DNA of 32,445 nucleotides from JBKQHQ01 sp052148715 (GCA_052148715.1 JBKQHQ010000114.1:1-32445); one strand, 5' to 3'; positions 7,635 through 15,543 are shown, counted from the first letter of the stretch. Numbers and translations are program-made. The notes: generated from the sequence alone by a model not told the origin.

Positions 7635-9566
7635 ATGAGCAAACGCCGTCATTCACCTGAGGTCGGTCGGCGCAATTTCCTGAAAGGGGCCACCCTCGTC
7701 GGCGCCGCCGCGGTGACGCCGAGGATGGCCGACGCGCAACCGGCCGCGCCGGCGGCGATTGCCAAGGCCGTGCCGCGGCCGAACCTCGTGGCCGAGACGA
7801 TGCCGCCGTCGCGAGACCCGGTGACGCAGACGAACAGCGGCGGCGATTTCATGGTGGATGTGCTCAAGACGCTCGACTTCGACTATCTGTCGATGAACTG
7901 CGCCTCGAGCTTCCGCGGCATCCACGAGGCGCTCGTTAACTATGGGAAAAACGTAAAGCCGGAGATCCTTACCTGCCCGCACGAAGAGATCGCCGTCCAT
8001 ATGGCGCAAGGCTACGCCAAGATGGAAGGCAAGCCGATGGCCGTGATGTGCCACGGCACGGTCGGGCTGCAACACGCCAGCATGGCCTTGTACAATGCGT
8101 GGTGCGATCGCGTGCCGGTCTATGCGATGATCGGCAATATTCTGGAAGCGGACAAGCGGGCGCTTGGCGTGGAATGGGCGCATTCGGCGCTCGATCCCGC
8201 AGCCATGGTGCGCGACTTCGTGAAATGGGACGATCAGCCGTCGTCATTGCAGCATTTCGCTGAATCGGCGGTCCGCGCCTACAAGGTCGCGACCACGCCG
8301 CCGATGGCGCCCGTCCTGCTTTCGCTCGACGCCGAGCTGCAGGAAAATCCGATTCCGGATCCGGAAGGCTTGACCATCCCGAAGCTTGCCAAAGTCGCAA
8401 TGCCGCAGGGCGATTCCGGCGCGGTCGCGGAGGCCGCAAAACTTCTCGTCGCGGCGCAGAACCCGGTGCTGATCGCCGACCGCATGGCGCGGACGCCGGC
8501 CGGCCTGGCGCGGCTCGTCGAGCTCGCCGAAACCCTGCAGTGCCCGGTCATCGACATGGCGGGCCGGCTGAACTTCCCGACGCTGCATCCGCTCAACCAC
8601 ACCTTCCGCCGGCCGGCGGTGATAGCGCAGGCCGATCTGATCCTCGGCATTGAGCTCAACGACTTCTACGGTGCGACGCACGGCTTCAGTGACCGCATCG
8701 TGCGCCACGCGCGGCCTTTGTACCGGCCCGGGACGAAGACCATCACGCTGAGCGTTCGCGATCTCTACATGAAGGCCAATTATCAGGACTTCCAGCGCTA
8801 CGCCGACGTTGACCTCGCGATCACCGGCGACGGGGAAGCGACCCTGCCGGCGCTGATCGACGCGGTGAAACGGTTGGTCGATGCGCCCCGCAAAATGGCC
8901 TTCGAGGCCCGCGGCAAGAAGCTCGCGGCCACGCGCCTGGCGATGATCGAGCAGGCGAAGAGCGATGCGACGATCGGCTGGGATTCGAGCCCCATCACGT
9001 CGGGCCGCATGTGCGCCGAGCTCTACGCGCAAATCAAGGACGAGGACTGGTCGCTCGTCGGCAACGGCATTCGCATCCTGTGGCCGTTGCAGTTGTGGAA
9101 CTTCGACAAGCTGCATCGCTGGAACGGCAGCTCCGGCGGCGCCGGCATCGGCTACAACACGCCGGCGTCCTTGGGCGCGGCGCTGGCCAACAAGCGGCAT
9201 GGACGGTTGTCGGTGGCGATCCAGGGCGACGGCGATTTCATGATGGCCCCCGGCACGCTGTGGACGGCCGCGCACCATCGCATTCCGATTCTCTACGTGA
9301 TGCACAACAACCGCGCCTATCATCAGGAATACATGTACCTGCAGGCGATGGCCAACCGCCACCAGCGCGGCATCGAGAATACACAGATCGGCACCACCAT
9401 CACCGATCCCAACATCGATTACGCCACCGTCGCGAAAGGTTTTGGCGTGTATGGCGAAGGCCCGATCAGCGACCCGAACGATCTCGCCCCCGCGCTCAAA
9501 CGCGCGATCGCGGTCGTGAAGAGCGGTCAGCCCGCGCTGGTCGACGTCGTCATGGAGCCGCGGTGA
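7635..9566 (+). CDS. Tat-exported thiamine diphosphate-dependent enzyme
   Basis: A 643-residue ThDP enzyme of the acetolactate synthase/pyruvate oxidase superfamily. Residues 1-34 look like a twin-arginine signal (R12-R13-N-F-L-K, a hydrophobic Ala/Val stretch, then ADAQ). Next come the pyrimidine-binding domain with catalytic Glu at E117 (CPHEEIAVHMAQGYAKMEG), a central domain (about 260-415) and the cofactor-binding domain with GDGDFM (531-536) and HNN (557-559). The GDG and NN spacing is normal, so the enzyme should bind ThDP and Mg. The start at 7635 has AGGAGGA just upstream and begins the Tat signal. Export of a folded, cofactor-loaded ThDP enzyme is unusual for the family. The second cytochrome c starts 19 bp downstream, suggesting 2-oxoacid or aldehyde oxidation coupled to cytochrome c. 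The substrate, and whether FAD is bound, are unknown. Confidence 0.88.
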   Translation: MSKRRHSPEVGRRNFLKGATLVGAAAVTPRMADAQPAAPAAIAKAVPRPNLVAETMPPSRDPVTQTNSGGDFMVDVLKTLDFDYLSMNCASSFRGIHEALVNYGKNVKPEILTCPHEEIAVHMAQGYAKMEGKPMAVMCHGTVGLQHASMALYNAWCDRVPVYAMIGNILEADKRALGVEWAHSALDPAAMVRDFVKWDDQPSSLQHFAESAVRAYKVATTPPMAPVLLSLDAELQENPIPDPEGLTIPKLAKVAMPQGDSGAVAEAAKLLVAAQNPVLIADRMARTPAGLARLVELAETLQCPVIDMAGRLNFPTLHPLNHTFRRPAVIAQADLILGIELNDFYGATHGFSDRIVRHARPLYRPGTKTITLSVRDLYMKANYQDFQRYADVDLAITGDGEATLPALIDAVKRLVDAPRKMAFEARGKKLAATRLAMIEQAKSDATIGWDSSPITSGRMCAELYAQIKDEDWSLVGNGIRILWPLQLWNFDKLHRWNGSSGGAGIGYNTPASLGAALANKRHGRLSVAIQGDGDFMMAPGTLWTAAHHRIPILYVMHNNRAYHQEYMYLQAMANRHQRGIENTQIGTTITDPNIDYATVAKGFGVYGEGPISDPNDLAPALKRAIAVVKSGQPALVDVVMEPR

Positions 9567-9585
9567 GCGCGGCGAGGAGGGGAGC

Positions 9586-9960
9586 ATGACGCGACGCAAT
9601 TGGCTGCTTGTCGCCGGCTGCGCGGCGGCGTTCGGCCTTTGGCAAGCCACGGGCGTGGCTGGCGCGCAAGACGCGCCCCAGGGCGACGCAACCAACGGCA
9701 AGCGGGTCTACCTCGCCACCGGCTGTTTCGAGTGCCACGGGCGGGTCGGGCAAGGGGGCGCCTTCAACGGCCCGGCGCCCATCCTTGCCAAGACCGCGCT
9801 GCCGTTCGACGCCTTCAAGGCGCAGTTGCGCAGTCCTTCAAACGACATGCCGGCTTATTCAGAAAAGGTGATGCCCGACCCGCAATTGGCGGACATCTAC
9901 GCCTATCTGCAAGCGCTACCTGGACCGCGACCTGTTAAAAGCATCCCGATCCTGAACTGA
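9586..9960 (+). CDS. Second monohaem cytochrome c, periplasmic
   Basis: A 124-residue cytochrome c with an N-terminal signal peptide (about 1-28, RRN followed by a hydrophobic core and ending VAGA). Haem attachment is C47-F-E-C50-H51, and the likely distal Met is M88 in NDMPAYSEKVM. It ends with DIYAYLQALPGP, typical of small cytochromes that act as subunits of periplasmic dehydrogenases. GAGGAGGGG precedes the ATG, and the gene starts 19 bp after the ThDP enzyme stop, so the two are almost certainly co-transcribed. Its sequence differs clearly from the cytochrome at 6987, which suggests distinct roles, such as dedicated subunit and mobile carrier. Confidence 0.92.
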   Translation: MTRRNWLLVAGCAAAFGLWQATGVAGAQDAPQGDATNGKRVYLATGCFECHGRVGQGGAFNGPAPILAKTALPFDAFKAQLRSPSNDMPAYSEKVMPDPQLADIYAYLQALPGPRPVKSIPILN

Positions 9961-10048
9961 GGCCCGACAGCTCTTCTTTGTTCAGGCAATAACGTCTAAG
10001 CGAAGCAGTGTTAACCAACCCCTGCGAATTCGCGCGCGGGCTGCTGCC

Positions 10049-10669
10049 TCAGCCGGACCGACGATCGCGGGCAAGCGACGCGATGATCGCTTCGCCCATG
10101 CGCACGAGGCGGGCCGCGGGCCCTTCCCGGCCGGTGCACTGCGCGCAGACACGCGCGCCCTCAAGCAGCAGAAAGAGCTCGTCCGCGGCAAGTTCGGGCT
10201 GCATCAACCCCGCGGCTTCGCAGAGCCGCGCCAACCGCTCACGTTGCGCGATCTTGAATTCTTCGATCACCCGGCGGGCCGGATGATCCTTATCCGGCAG
10301 CTCGACCGCCGCATTGGCTAACGCGCAGCCGCGCTCATCACTGGCGGCAACGTGCTCGGCCATGTCCGCGAGCCAAGCCCTCAGCTCGCCGCGCGGATCG
10401 TGGCGATGCGCCGCCGCGATCTCGTCCCAACGGGCGTTCGCCCGCTGGGCAAATTGGCGCAGGCATTCGGTAACCAACGCGTCTTTGGACGCGAAATGCC
10501 GATAGAGCGTCATCTTGTTGGTGTCGGCGGCCGCCGCGATCTCATCGACTCCGACCGCGCGCACGCCGCGCTCGTAGAACAGCTCGCTCGCCACCGTCAC
10601 GATCCGCTCGCGTGGCGGGAGACGGCCGGCGCTCGTGGCCGGGCGCGATTCCTCGGTTTTTGTGCTCAT
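10049..10669 (-). CDS. TetR/AcrR family transcriptional regulator
   Basis: A 206-residue regulator. The N-terminal helix-turn-helix (about residues 20-65) contains RERIVTVASELFYERG, VGVDEIAAAA and NKMTLYRHFASKDAL, standard for TetR repressors. The C-terminal part is helical with ERGCALANAAVELP, seen in one common TetR subgroup. It should bind a small ligand and repress neighbouring promoters. The start has CAGAGG upstream. The gene is divergent from the LysR gene. The shared region holds two copies of GTTACCGGT(A/C)AGTA within promoter spacers, the likely binding sites of this protein or of the LysR protein. Confidence 0.9.
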   Translation of the reverse strand: MSTKTEESRPATSAGRLPPRERIVTVASELFYERGVRAVGVDEIAAAADTNKMTLYRHFASKDALVTECLRQFAQRANARWDEIAAAHRHDPRGELRAWLADMAEHVAASDERGCALANAAVELPDKDHPARRVIEEFKIAQRERLARLCEAAGLMQPELAADELFLLLEGARVCAQCTGREGPAARLVRMGEAIIASLARDRRSG

Positions 10670-10714
10670 GGCCTCTGGGCCTTTGGGCCTTTCTTAGCTC
10701 CGGAAGGATTTCCC

Positions 10715-10770
10715 TTGACAGGGGTGTTACCGGTAAGTAGCTATATGAGCGTTACCGGTCAGTAACACAA
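10715..10770. promoter_or_regulatory. Divergent tetR/lysR promoters with paired operators
   Basis: Plus strand: TTGACA (10715-10720), 17 bp, TAGCTA (10738-10743), reading toward the LysR gene. Minus strand: TTGTGT (10770-10765), 17 bp, CATATA (10747-10742), reading toward the TetR gene. A 14-bp element, GTTACCGGTAAGTA (10726-10739) and GTTACCGGTCAGTA (10751-10764), occurs once in each promoter spacer as a direct repeat with a 25-bp period. The first copy contains the perfect palindrome TTACCGGTAA, and the outer ends GTGTTAC/GTAACAC also pair. This fits TetR autoregulation plus control of lysR. Confidence 0.7.
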
Positions 10771-10880
10771 GACGCGGGCGAAGTCACGAGGTTTCGAGCC
10801 CGCGGAGCAGCTTGCGGCCTGAAGGGCCGGCTGGCAGCCACGTCAACGCTTTCGACTACCGGATCGACCATGAGGTTGGC

Positions 10881-11879
10881 ATGGATCACTTGATGAATAT
10901 GCGCGCGCTGGTGGAAATCGTGAACAGCGGAAGTTTTACCGGGGCCGCGAAGCGGCTCAAGGTGTCGCCCGGGGCGATCACCGGCCACATCAATTCGCTC
11001 GAGGCGCGGCTCGGCGTCCAATTGCTCAGCCGTACCACGCGCAAGGTCAACCTCACCGACGCCGGCCGAACTTTCTACGAGCGCAGCGCTCAGATCCTCG
11101 CCGAGGTCGAGGAGGCCGAAAGCACGGTCAGCGCACTGCAGGTGACGCCCCGCGGCACCTTGCGGCTGAACACCTCGGTTGCGCTCGCGCGACTGGTTGC
11201 CCCGCTCATTACCGAGTACGTCAAGCTCTATCCGGATGTCGCCTTCGATCTGGTCATGACGGATCGCATGGGCGATCTGGTGGATGAAGGCTTCGATCTG
11301 GCGCTGCGCGCGGAGCCGCTGCCCGATTCGAGCCTGGTCGTGCGACGGATCGGGCTCGGGCGGTCGGTGTTGTGCGCATCGCCGGCCTACCTCGCGGAGC
11401 AGGGTGTTCCCAGCACGCCGGCTGATCTGGACCGGCACAATTGCCTATTGCCGCTTACCTCCTCCCCCGATCGTGGCTGGCGATTCATCGGAGCGGACGG
11501 CGAGCATGAGATCCGCGCCAGCGGGAACTTCCGCACCAACAGCGTCGAGGCGCTGCGGATGGCCGCACTCTCCGGCCAGGGCATCGCGCAGTTGCCCGCG
11601 GTGATCATCGCCGACGACCTCCGCGCCGGGAACCTGGTTCAACTCCTGCCCGAATACAGGACGAGCGAGGCCGTGATCCAGGCGATCTATCCGTCCAGCC
11701 GACTCCTCCCGGCCAAGACGCGCACCTTCATCGACTTTCTGGTCAGCCGCCTGCGGCAGGATCACGCCTGGGTCGCACATCCTTTGGCCGTGGTCGGGAA
11801 GCTTGGACGGCTGCCGCCGCAAGCCTTCCGCCGCATAAACGCTCTGGGCGGCATGAATCGGGCCCTCGCAGCAGAATGA
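10881..11879 (+). CDS. LysR family transcriptional regulator
   Basis: A 332-residue LysR-type regulator. The winged helix-turn-helix at about 1-60 has MRALVEIVNSGSFTGAAKRL and SLEARLGVQLLSRTTRKVNLT. The rest is the periplasmic-binding-like effector domain (about 88-300), with the usual NSVEALRMAALSGQGIAQLP block. The start at 10881 (MDHLMNMRAL) is chosen because it matches the family N-terminus and has GAGG upstream; the frame is open to 10812. The protein carries about 30 residues beyond the effector domain. It diverges from tetR, and its target may be itself or the nearby cytochrome/ThDP operon; neither can be shown from sequence. Confidence 0.9.
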   Translation: MDHLMNMRALVEIVNSGSFTGAAKRLKVSPGAITGHINSLEARLGVQLLSRTTRKVNLTDAGRTFYERSAQILAEVEEAESTVSALQVTPRGTLRLNTSVALARLVAPLITEYVKLYPDVAFDLVMTDRMGDLVDEGFDLALRAEPLPDSSLVVRRIGLGRSVLCASPAYLAEQGVPSTPADLDRHNCLLPLTSSPDRGWRFIGADGEHEIRASGNFRTNSVEALRMAALSGQGIAQLPAVIIADDLRAGNLVQLLPEYRTSEAVIQAIYPSSRLLPAKTRTFIDFLVSRLRQDHAWVAHPLAVVGKLGRLPPQAFRRINALGGMNRALAAE

Positions 11880-12056
11880 ATCCGGCGGAACCAAGTTCGC
11901 GCGCCTCATCGGCCAACAGCTCGCTGCTGGAAAGGCGAATGATCCGCGAGTGACCGCGATCAACGGTCTGGAAAGCATGATGCTGTATCAAGTTCAAACC
12001 GTGTTCAGTGCAAAATCGAGCTCCCGCTCCCGGCGGGTGGGTTGAGGAATTCCGTT

Positions 12057-12260
12057 ATGCTTCAATGCCATCAAGAACTGACCCTTAAAGATGCTTTGTC
12101 CGATTCCTTGATCCGCATCGTCATGGCGGCTGACGGCGTCGACCCGCGAGAGCTTGAGGCTACGCTGACCGAGATTGCCCGCAACCTAAAGGGCGGCTCA
12201 CCCCGGCGGCAGTCGCCGCCGAGCGTGGCACCGTCTGAGGGCGAAGTCGCCCGGACGTGA
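12057..12260 (+). CDS. Small hypothetical protein
   Basis: A 67-residue protein that I cannot assign to a named family. The central part (DALSDSLIRIVMAADGVDPRELEATLTEIARNL) looks like two amphipathic helices; the tail is Pro/Ser/Arg-rich and probably disordered. The ATG at 12057 has GAGG about 9 nt upstream, and an in-frame TTG at 12042 is a weaker start. It lies between lysR and the heat-shock operon with its own upstream gap (11880-12056, where I see no clear promoter). Coding status rests on the ribosome site and the helical pattern. Confidence 0.5.
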   Translation: MLQCHQELTLKDALSDSLIRIVMAADGVDPRELEATLTEIARNLKGGSPRRQSPPSVAPSEGEVART

Positions 12261-12316
12261 ACGCATGTCCCGCGAAACGGCCTTTATACCGCCCCGCTGG
12301 GTTGTCCACCGGCATT

Positions 12317-12346
12317 CTTGAAGGTTTAACGTCTATTACCCATATT
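12317..12346 (+). promoter_or_regulatory. RpoH (sigma-32)-type heat-shock promoter
   Basis: CTTGAA (12317-12322), a 16-bp spacer, then CCCATATT (12339-12346) matches the alphaproteobacterial heat-shock promoter pattern (CTTG at -35 and CCCATAT at -10). Transcription would start near 12353, leaving a leader of about 85 nt that corresponds to the ROSE element before hsp20. Confidence 0.7.
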
Positions 12347-12357
12347 GGGGCTTATGA

Positions 12358-12436
12358 GGCAGGCACTTTTGCTTGCCACAAGGTCGGGGTGCCGCAAGGG
12401 CCCCGTCAAAGTCGCTTGCAACGAGGACTTTGAGCT
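12358..12436 (+). promoter_or_regulatory. ROSE-type RNA thermometer in hsp20 leader
   Basis: Three successive hairpins fill the leader. One is at 12358-12377 (GGCAGGC/GCTTGCC), and one at 12386-12404 (GGGG...CCCC with a GCAA loop). The third, at 12407-12432, pairs CAAAGTCGCT with AGGACTTTG. The last one buries the ribosome site AGGA (12424-12427), which pairs with TCGCT (12412-12416) and leaves one G unpaired. This is the diagnostic UYGCU-against-Shine-Dalgarno arrangement of ROSE elements, which melt at heat-shock temperature. The AGGA is 9 nt before the ATG. Confidence 0.85.
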
Positions 12437-12862
12437 ATGTCGCGAGTTCCGTCGCTCTCAAGCCCGTTTCTGCTCGGCTTCGATGAGATCGAGCGTGCGC
12501 TCGATCGCGTCGCCAAAGCCGCGGACGGTTACCCGCCCTACAATATCGAACGGTTCGCGCGCGACGCGCAAAATCCGGAGCGGCTGCGGATCACGCTTGC
12601 CGTCGCCGGATTCACCAGCGATCAGCTGGTGGTGGCGATCGAGGAGAACCAACTCGTTATTCGCGGACGGCAGCAGGACGACAAAAGCAAGCAATACCTC
12701 CACCGCGGTATCGCGGCCCGGCAATTCCAGCGCACCTTTGTGCTGGCCGACGGAATGGAAGTGTTGGGAGCGGACTTGAAGAACGGACTGTTGTCGATCG
12801 ATCTAGCCCGGCCGGAGCCGGAGCGGGTTGTGAAGACAATCTCCATTGTTGACCACGACTGA
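12437..12862 (+). CDS. Small heat-shock protein, Hsp20/IbpA family
   Basis: A 141-residue alpha-crystallin-domain chaperone that holds unfolding proteins in the cytoplasm. The N-terminal arm (1-40) contains FLLGFDEIERALDR and YPPYNIER. The alpha-crystallin domain follows (about 45-130, with VAGFTSDQLVVAIEENQLVIRG and ADLKNGLLSIDLARPEP). The C-terminal I-x-I anchor is ISI. The start is fixed by the ROSE-embedded AGGA 9 nt upstream. Expression should be double-gated: transcription by an RpoH-type promoter and translation by the RNA thermometer. The DUF1150 gene follows 52 bp downstream, a pairing typical of this bacterial group. Confidence 0.95.
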   Translation: MSRVPSLSSPFLLGFDEIERALDRVAKAADGYPPYNIERFARDAQNPERLRITLAVAGFTSDQLVVAIEENQLVIRGRQQDDKSKQYLHRGIAARQFQRTFVLADGMEVLGADLKNGLLSIDLARPEPERVVKTISIVDHD

Positions 12863-12914
12863 ACCTGTTCGAGGACTCGACACGGTACTAGGCACAAGCA
12901 AGGAGTCGAGGGCC

Positions 12915-13184
12915 ATGACCAACGACACGATCTTTCACCCATCCGATTCAACTATGTCCCGCGAGGCCCTGGCGTTGCTCGGCGGCGGCAAGATCGCTTA
13001 CGTGAAAGCGATCCGCTCCGAGGACGTAGCGGGCCTCTTTCCGGAGGCACCGCAAATCGCGCCCGGTGTGCAGCTGTTCGCCCTGCACGCAGCCGACGGC
13101 ACGCCGATGATGCTGACCGACAGCCGCGAAGCGGCAATCGCCAATGCCTGGAGCCAGGAGCTCGAGACCGTCAGCGTGCATTAG
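12915..13184 (+). CDS. DUF1150 family protein
   Basis: An 89-residue protein matching the DUF1150 family, which in alphaproteobacteria is usually encoded right behind a small heat-shock gene. Recognisable parts are LALLGGGKIAYVK, the acidic stretch SEDVAGLFPEAPQI and the C-terminal LHAADGTPMMLTDSREAAIANA. No catalytic motif is evident and the molecular function is unknown. The ATG at 12915 is preferred over upstream in-frame codons because AGGAG lies about 10 nt before it and homologues are of this length. It probably shares the heat-shock transcript and could modulate protein quality control. Confidence 0.88.
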   Translation: MTNDTIFHPSDSTMSREALALLGGGKIAYVKAIRSEDVAGLFPEAPQIAPGVQLFALHAADGTPMMLTDSREAAIANAWSQELETVSVH

Positions 13185-13264
13185 GGGAACGTCATCGTGC
13201 TCTAGCGTCTGCGGCGGCCCCGGGCGTCGCGTTTGTCCGGCAAGATAAGCGGCGGCATCGGCCC

Positions 13265-13753
13265 TTACGCCGCCGAGGCGGAGGGCAGCGCCAAGACCGC
13301 ATAGAGGGCGTCGGCATCACGGGATTGGCGCAGCTTCTGCACGACATCGGGTTCGCGCAAGAGGCGCGCCACCCGGGCCAGCGCCTTGAGGTGGTCGGCT
13401 CCGGCGCCCTCCGGCGCCAGCAGCAGGAACACCAGATCGACCGGCTGACCGTCCAACGCCTCGAAGTCGATCGGCCGGTCGAGCCGCGCGAACAGTCCGA
13501 ACAGTTTGTTGAGCTTAGGCAGCTTTCCGTGCGGGATGGCGATACCGTTGCCCACCCCCGTCGAGCCAAGCTTCTCACGCTGCAGCAGAATCTCGAATAT
13601 CGCGCGCTCGCTCTGCCCGGTCAGCTCAGCCGCTTTGGCGGCAAGCTCCTGGAGCGCTTGCTTCTTGCTGTTGACCTTTAGCGCCGGAAGAACTGCGTCG
13701 GGCGCAACCAGATCGTTGAGCGGCATGGAATTGTCCAGAGATCGGGAAGCCAT
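13265..13753 (-). CDS. ptsN: Nitrogen-regulatory PTS component EIIA(Ntr)
   Basis: A 162-residue PTS EIIA protein of the fructose/nitrogen type. The phosphorylated His is H75 in GNGIAIPHGKL. The typical LLQREKLGSTGVGNG, FARLDRPIDFEALDGQPVDLVF and LLLAPEGAGADHLKALA blocks are present. It is a cytoplasmic regulator phosphorylated by EINtr/NPr that affects potassium uptake, nitrogen status and stress signalling. Starting at 13753 gives 162 residues; an internal ATG at 13726 (MPLNDL) would give 153, nearer the usual rhizobial length, and neither start has a clear ribosome site. It sits 3' of rpoN as expected, but hpf, normally between them, is missing, and it has its own promoter. Confidence 0.93.
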   Translation of the reverse strand: MASRSLDNSMPLNDLVAPDAVLPALKVNSKKQALQELAAKAAELTGQSERAIFEILLQREKLGSTGVGNGIAIPHGKLPKLNKLFGLFARLDRPIDFEALDGQPVDLVFLLLAPEGAGADHLKALARVARLLREPDVVQKLRQSRDADALYAVLALPSASAA

Positions 13754-13783
13754 GCGCGGCAGCCGAGGCGCTAAAGGCGGCGG

Positions 13784-13812
13784 ACCATACGGACCGGCCG
13801 CTCCCCCGTCAA
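13784..13812 (-). promoter_or_regulatory. Sigma-70-type promoter of ptsN
   Basis: On the minus strand TTGACG (13812-13807), a 17-bp spacer and TATGGT (13789-13784) form a good housekeeping promoter about 30 bp above the first ptsN start. The rest of the 242-bp rpoN-ptsN gap holds no credible gene. Confidence 0.6.
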
Positions 13813-13995
13813 TGGCCGCTCAGCCTCCTTGTCGCGCGATGAATGGGGGTCGCAGGCGATAACCGTCGATATGGCCGTCCGGTCCGCGATGCACAAGGTT
13901 CCGGCGCCGATATCCGGCATGCCGAAATGTACGAAATGAAGCTGCTGTCACGAGGAACCACAGTCTTCGCGTACTCTTAAGACGGAACCGCCGAG

Positions 13996-15543
13996 CTACG
14001 AGGCGAGGCCGAGCGTCGTCTGTTTCTCGCGCCGGCGCTGCACCGATGACGGTATCCGCATCGCCTCCCGATATTTTGCGACGGTGCGCCGCGCGATGTC
14101 GATGCCGGCTGCGCGCAGCTTCTCGACGATGGCGTCGTCGGAGAGCACATCATCCGACGCTTCGGCGTCGATCAGTTGCTTGATCCGGTGGCGGACCGCC
14201 TCGGCCGAGTGCGCCTCGCCGCCATCAGCCGCCGCGATCGCCGCGGTAAAGAAGTATTTCAACTCGAAGATCCCGCGGTTAGTCGCCATGTACTTGTTGG
14301 CGGTGACGCGCGAGACGGTTGATTCGTGCATGCTGATCGCGTCGGCGACGGTCTTCAGATTGAGCGGGCGCAGATGCTGGACGCCGCGGGCGAAGAAGGC
14401 ATCCTGCTGGCGCACGATCTCGGTCGCGACCTTTAGGATGGTCTTGGCGCGCTGGTCGAGCGCGCGAATGAGCCAGGTGGCGCTCTGCAGACAATCAGAC
14501 AAATAGGACTTCTCACCATCGCTACGCGCGGTCTTCGCCACTTCGGCGTAATAGTGCTGATTGAGCAGAATCTTTGGCAGCGTGTAGGAATTCAGCTCGA
14601 CCAGCCAGGAGCCGTCCGGGCCCGGCCGCACGAAGACATCGGGCACGATCGGCTGCACCGGCGTCGAGCCGAAAGCCAGTCCCGGCTTCGGATTGAGACG
14701 GCGAATCTCAGCAATCATGTCGGTCAGATCTTCGTCGTCGACACCGCAGAGCGTACGCAGGCTCGAAAGATCGCGCCTGGCCACGAGCTCCAGATTAGCG
14801 ACCAGAAGCTGCATGGCCGGATCGAAACGGTCCCGCTCCTTGAGTTGCGCGGCGAGACATTCGGTCAGGTTGCGCGCGCAGACGCCGGCCGGCTCGAAGG
14901 TCTGCAGGATCGCGAGCACCGCCTCGACCTCGGCGAGCGGCGCGCCGAGCTTCTCGGCGACGCCGGCGAGGTCGCCGTTGAGATAACCGGCTTCGTCGAC
15001 CAGATCGATGAGGTATTGACCGATCATCCGGCGCACCGGATCGGCAATCACGAGCTTGAGTTGGTCGGCCAAATGATCGGCCAGCGTGGTCTCGGCCGAG
15101 ATGAAAGCCTCGAGGTTGTAGTCGTCCTCCTCGCGGCCGCCGCTGCCGGTATTGGCCCATTCGGAATGGACGGGGGCAGGCTCGGCGCCGTTTCTCGTGG
15201 GCGGGACATTGGCGTCATCGGGAAATACGTTTTCAAGATGCGTGCCCAGCCGCTCCTCGATCGCGCCGCGGCTGGTCTCGAGCTCGTCGCCGATCCAATC
15301 CGATGGGCGGTCCGGCTCCTGGTTCGCAGCCGCCTTCTCATCGCCTCCGCCGTCGCCGCCGGCAGGACTTTCTTCCTCTCCCTCGCTCGCGCGATCAAGC
15401 AACGGATTGCGTTCGAGCTCTCCGTCGACGTAGCTCGCCAGATCCAGGTTCGAGAGTTGCAGCAGCTTGATGGCCTGCATCAGCTGCGGCGTCATCACGA
15501 GCGCCTGGCTCTGTCGCAATTCGAGCTTCTGCGTCAGCGCCAT
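13996..15543 (-). CDS. rpoN: RNA polymerase sigma-54 factor RpoN
   Basis: A 515-residue sigma-54. Region I (1-50) has the Gln/Leu-rich MALTQKLELRQSQALVMTPQ and LMQAIKLLQLSNLDL. An acidic, variable region II follows (about 55-150), then the core-binding domain (about 150-340). The helix-turn-helix is near LKTVADAISMHESTVSRVT, and the RpoN box ARRTVAKYRE is at about 484-493. It directs transcription from -24/-12 promoters with enhancer-binding activators (nitrogen assimilation and other regulons). All functional regions are intact, and the length is normal for rhizobia. It lies 64 bp after lptB on the same strand, the conserved lpt-rpoN order, so some transcription probably comes from the lpt operon. 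Confidence 0.97.
   Translation of the reverse strand: MALTQKLELRQSQALVMTPQLMQAIKLLQLSNLDLASYVDGELERNPLLDRASEGEEESPAGGDGGGDEKAAANQEPDRPSDWIGDELETSRGAIEERLGTHLENVFPDDANVPPTRNGAEPAPVHSEWANTGSGGREEDDYNLEAFISAETTLADHLADQLKLVIADPVRRMIGQYLIDLVDEAGYLNGDLAGVAEKLGAPLAEVEAVLAILQTFEPAGVCARNLTECLAAQLKERDRFDPAMQLLVANLELVARRDLSSLRTLCGVDDEDLTDMIAEIRRLNPKPGLAFGSTPVQPIVPDVFVRPGPDGSWLVELNSYTLPKILLNQHYYAEVAKTARSDGEKSYLSDCLQSATWLIRALDQRAKTILKVATEIVRQQDAFFARGVQHLRPLNLKTVADAISMHESTVSRVTANKYMATNRGIFELKYFFTAAIAAADGGEAHSAEAVRHRIKQLIDAEASDDVLSDDAIVEKLRAAGIDIARRTVAKYREAMRIPSSVQRRREKQTTLGLAS

Noticed and set aside
13774..13890. Short minus-strand frame (about 36 codons) in the rpoN-ptsN gap
   Set aside because: It runs across the ptsN promoter, has no family features and no ribosome site; it is not a recognisable hpf remnant.
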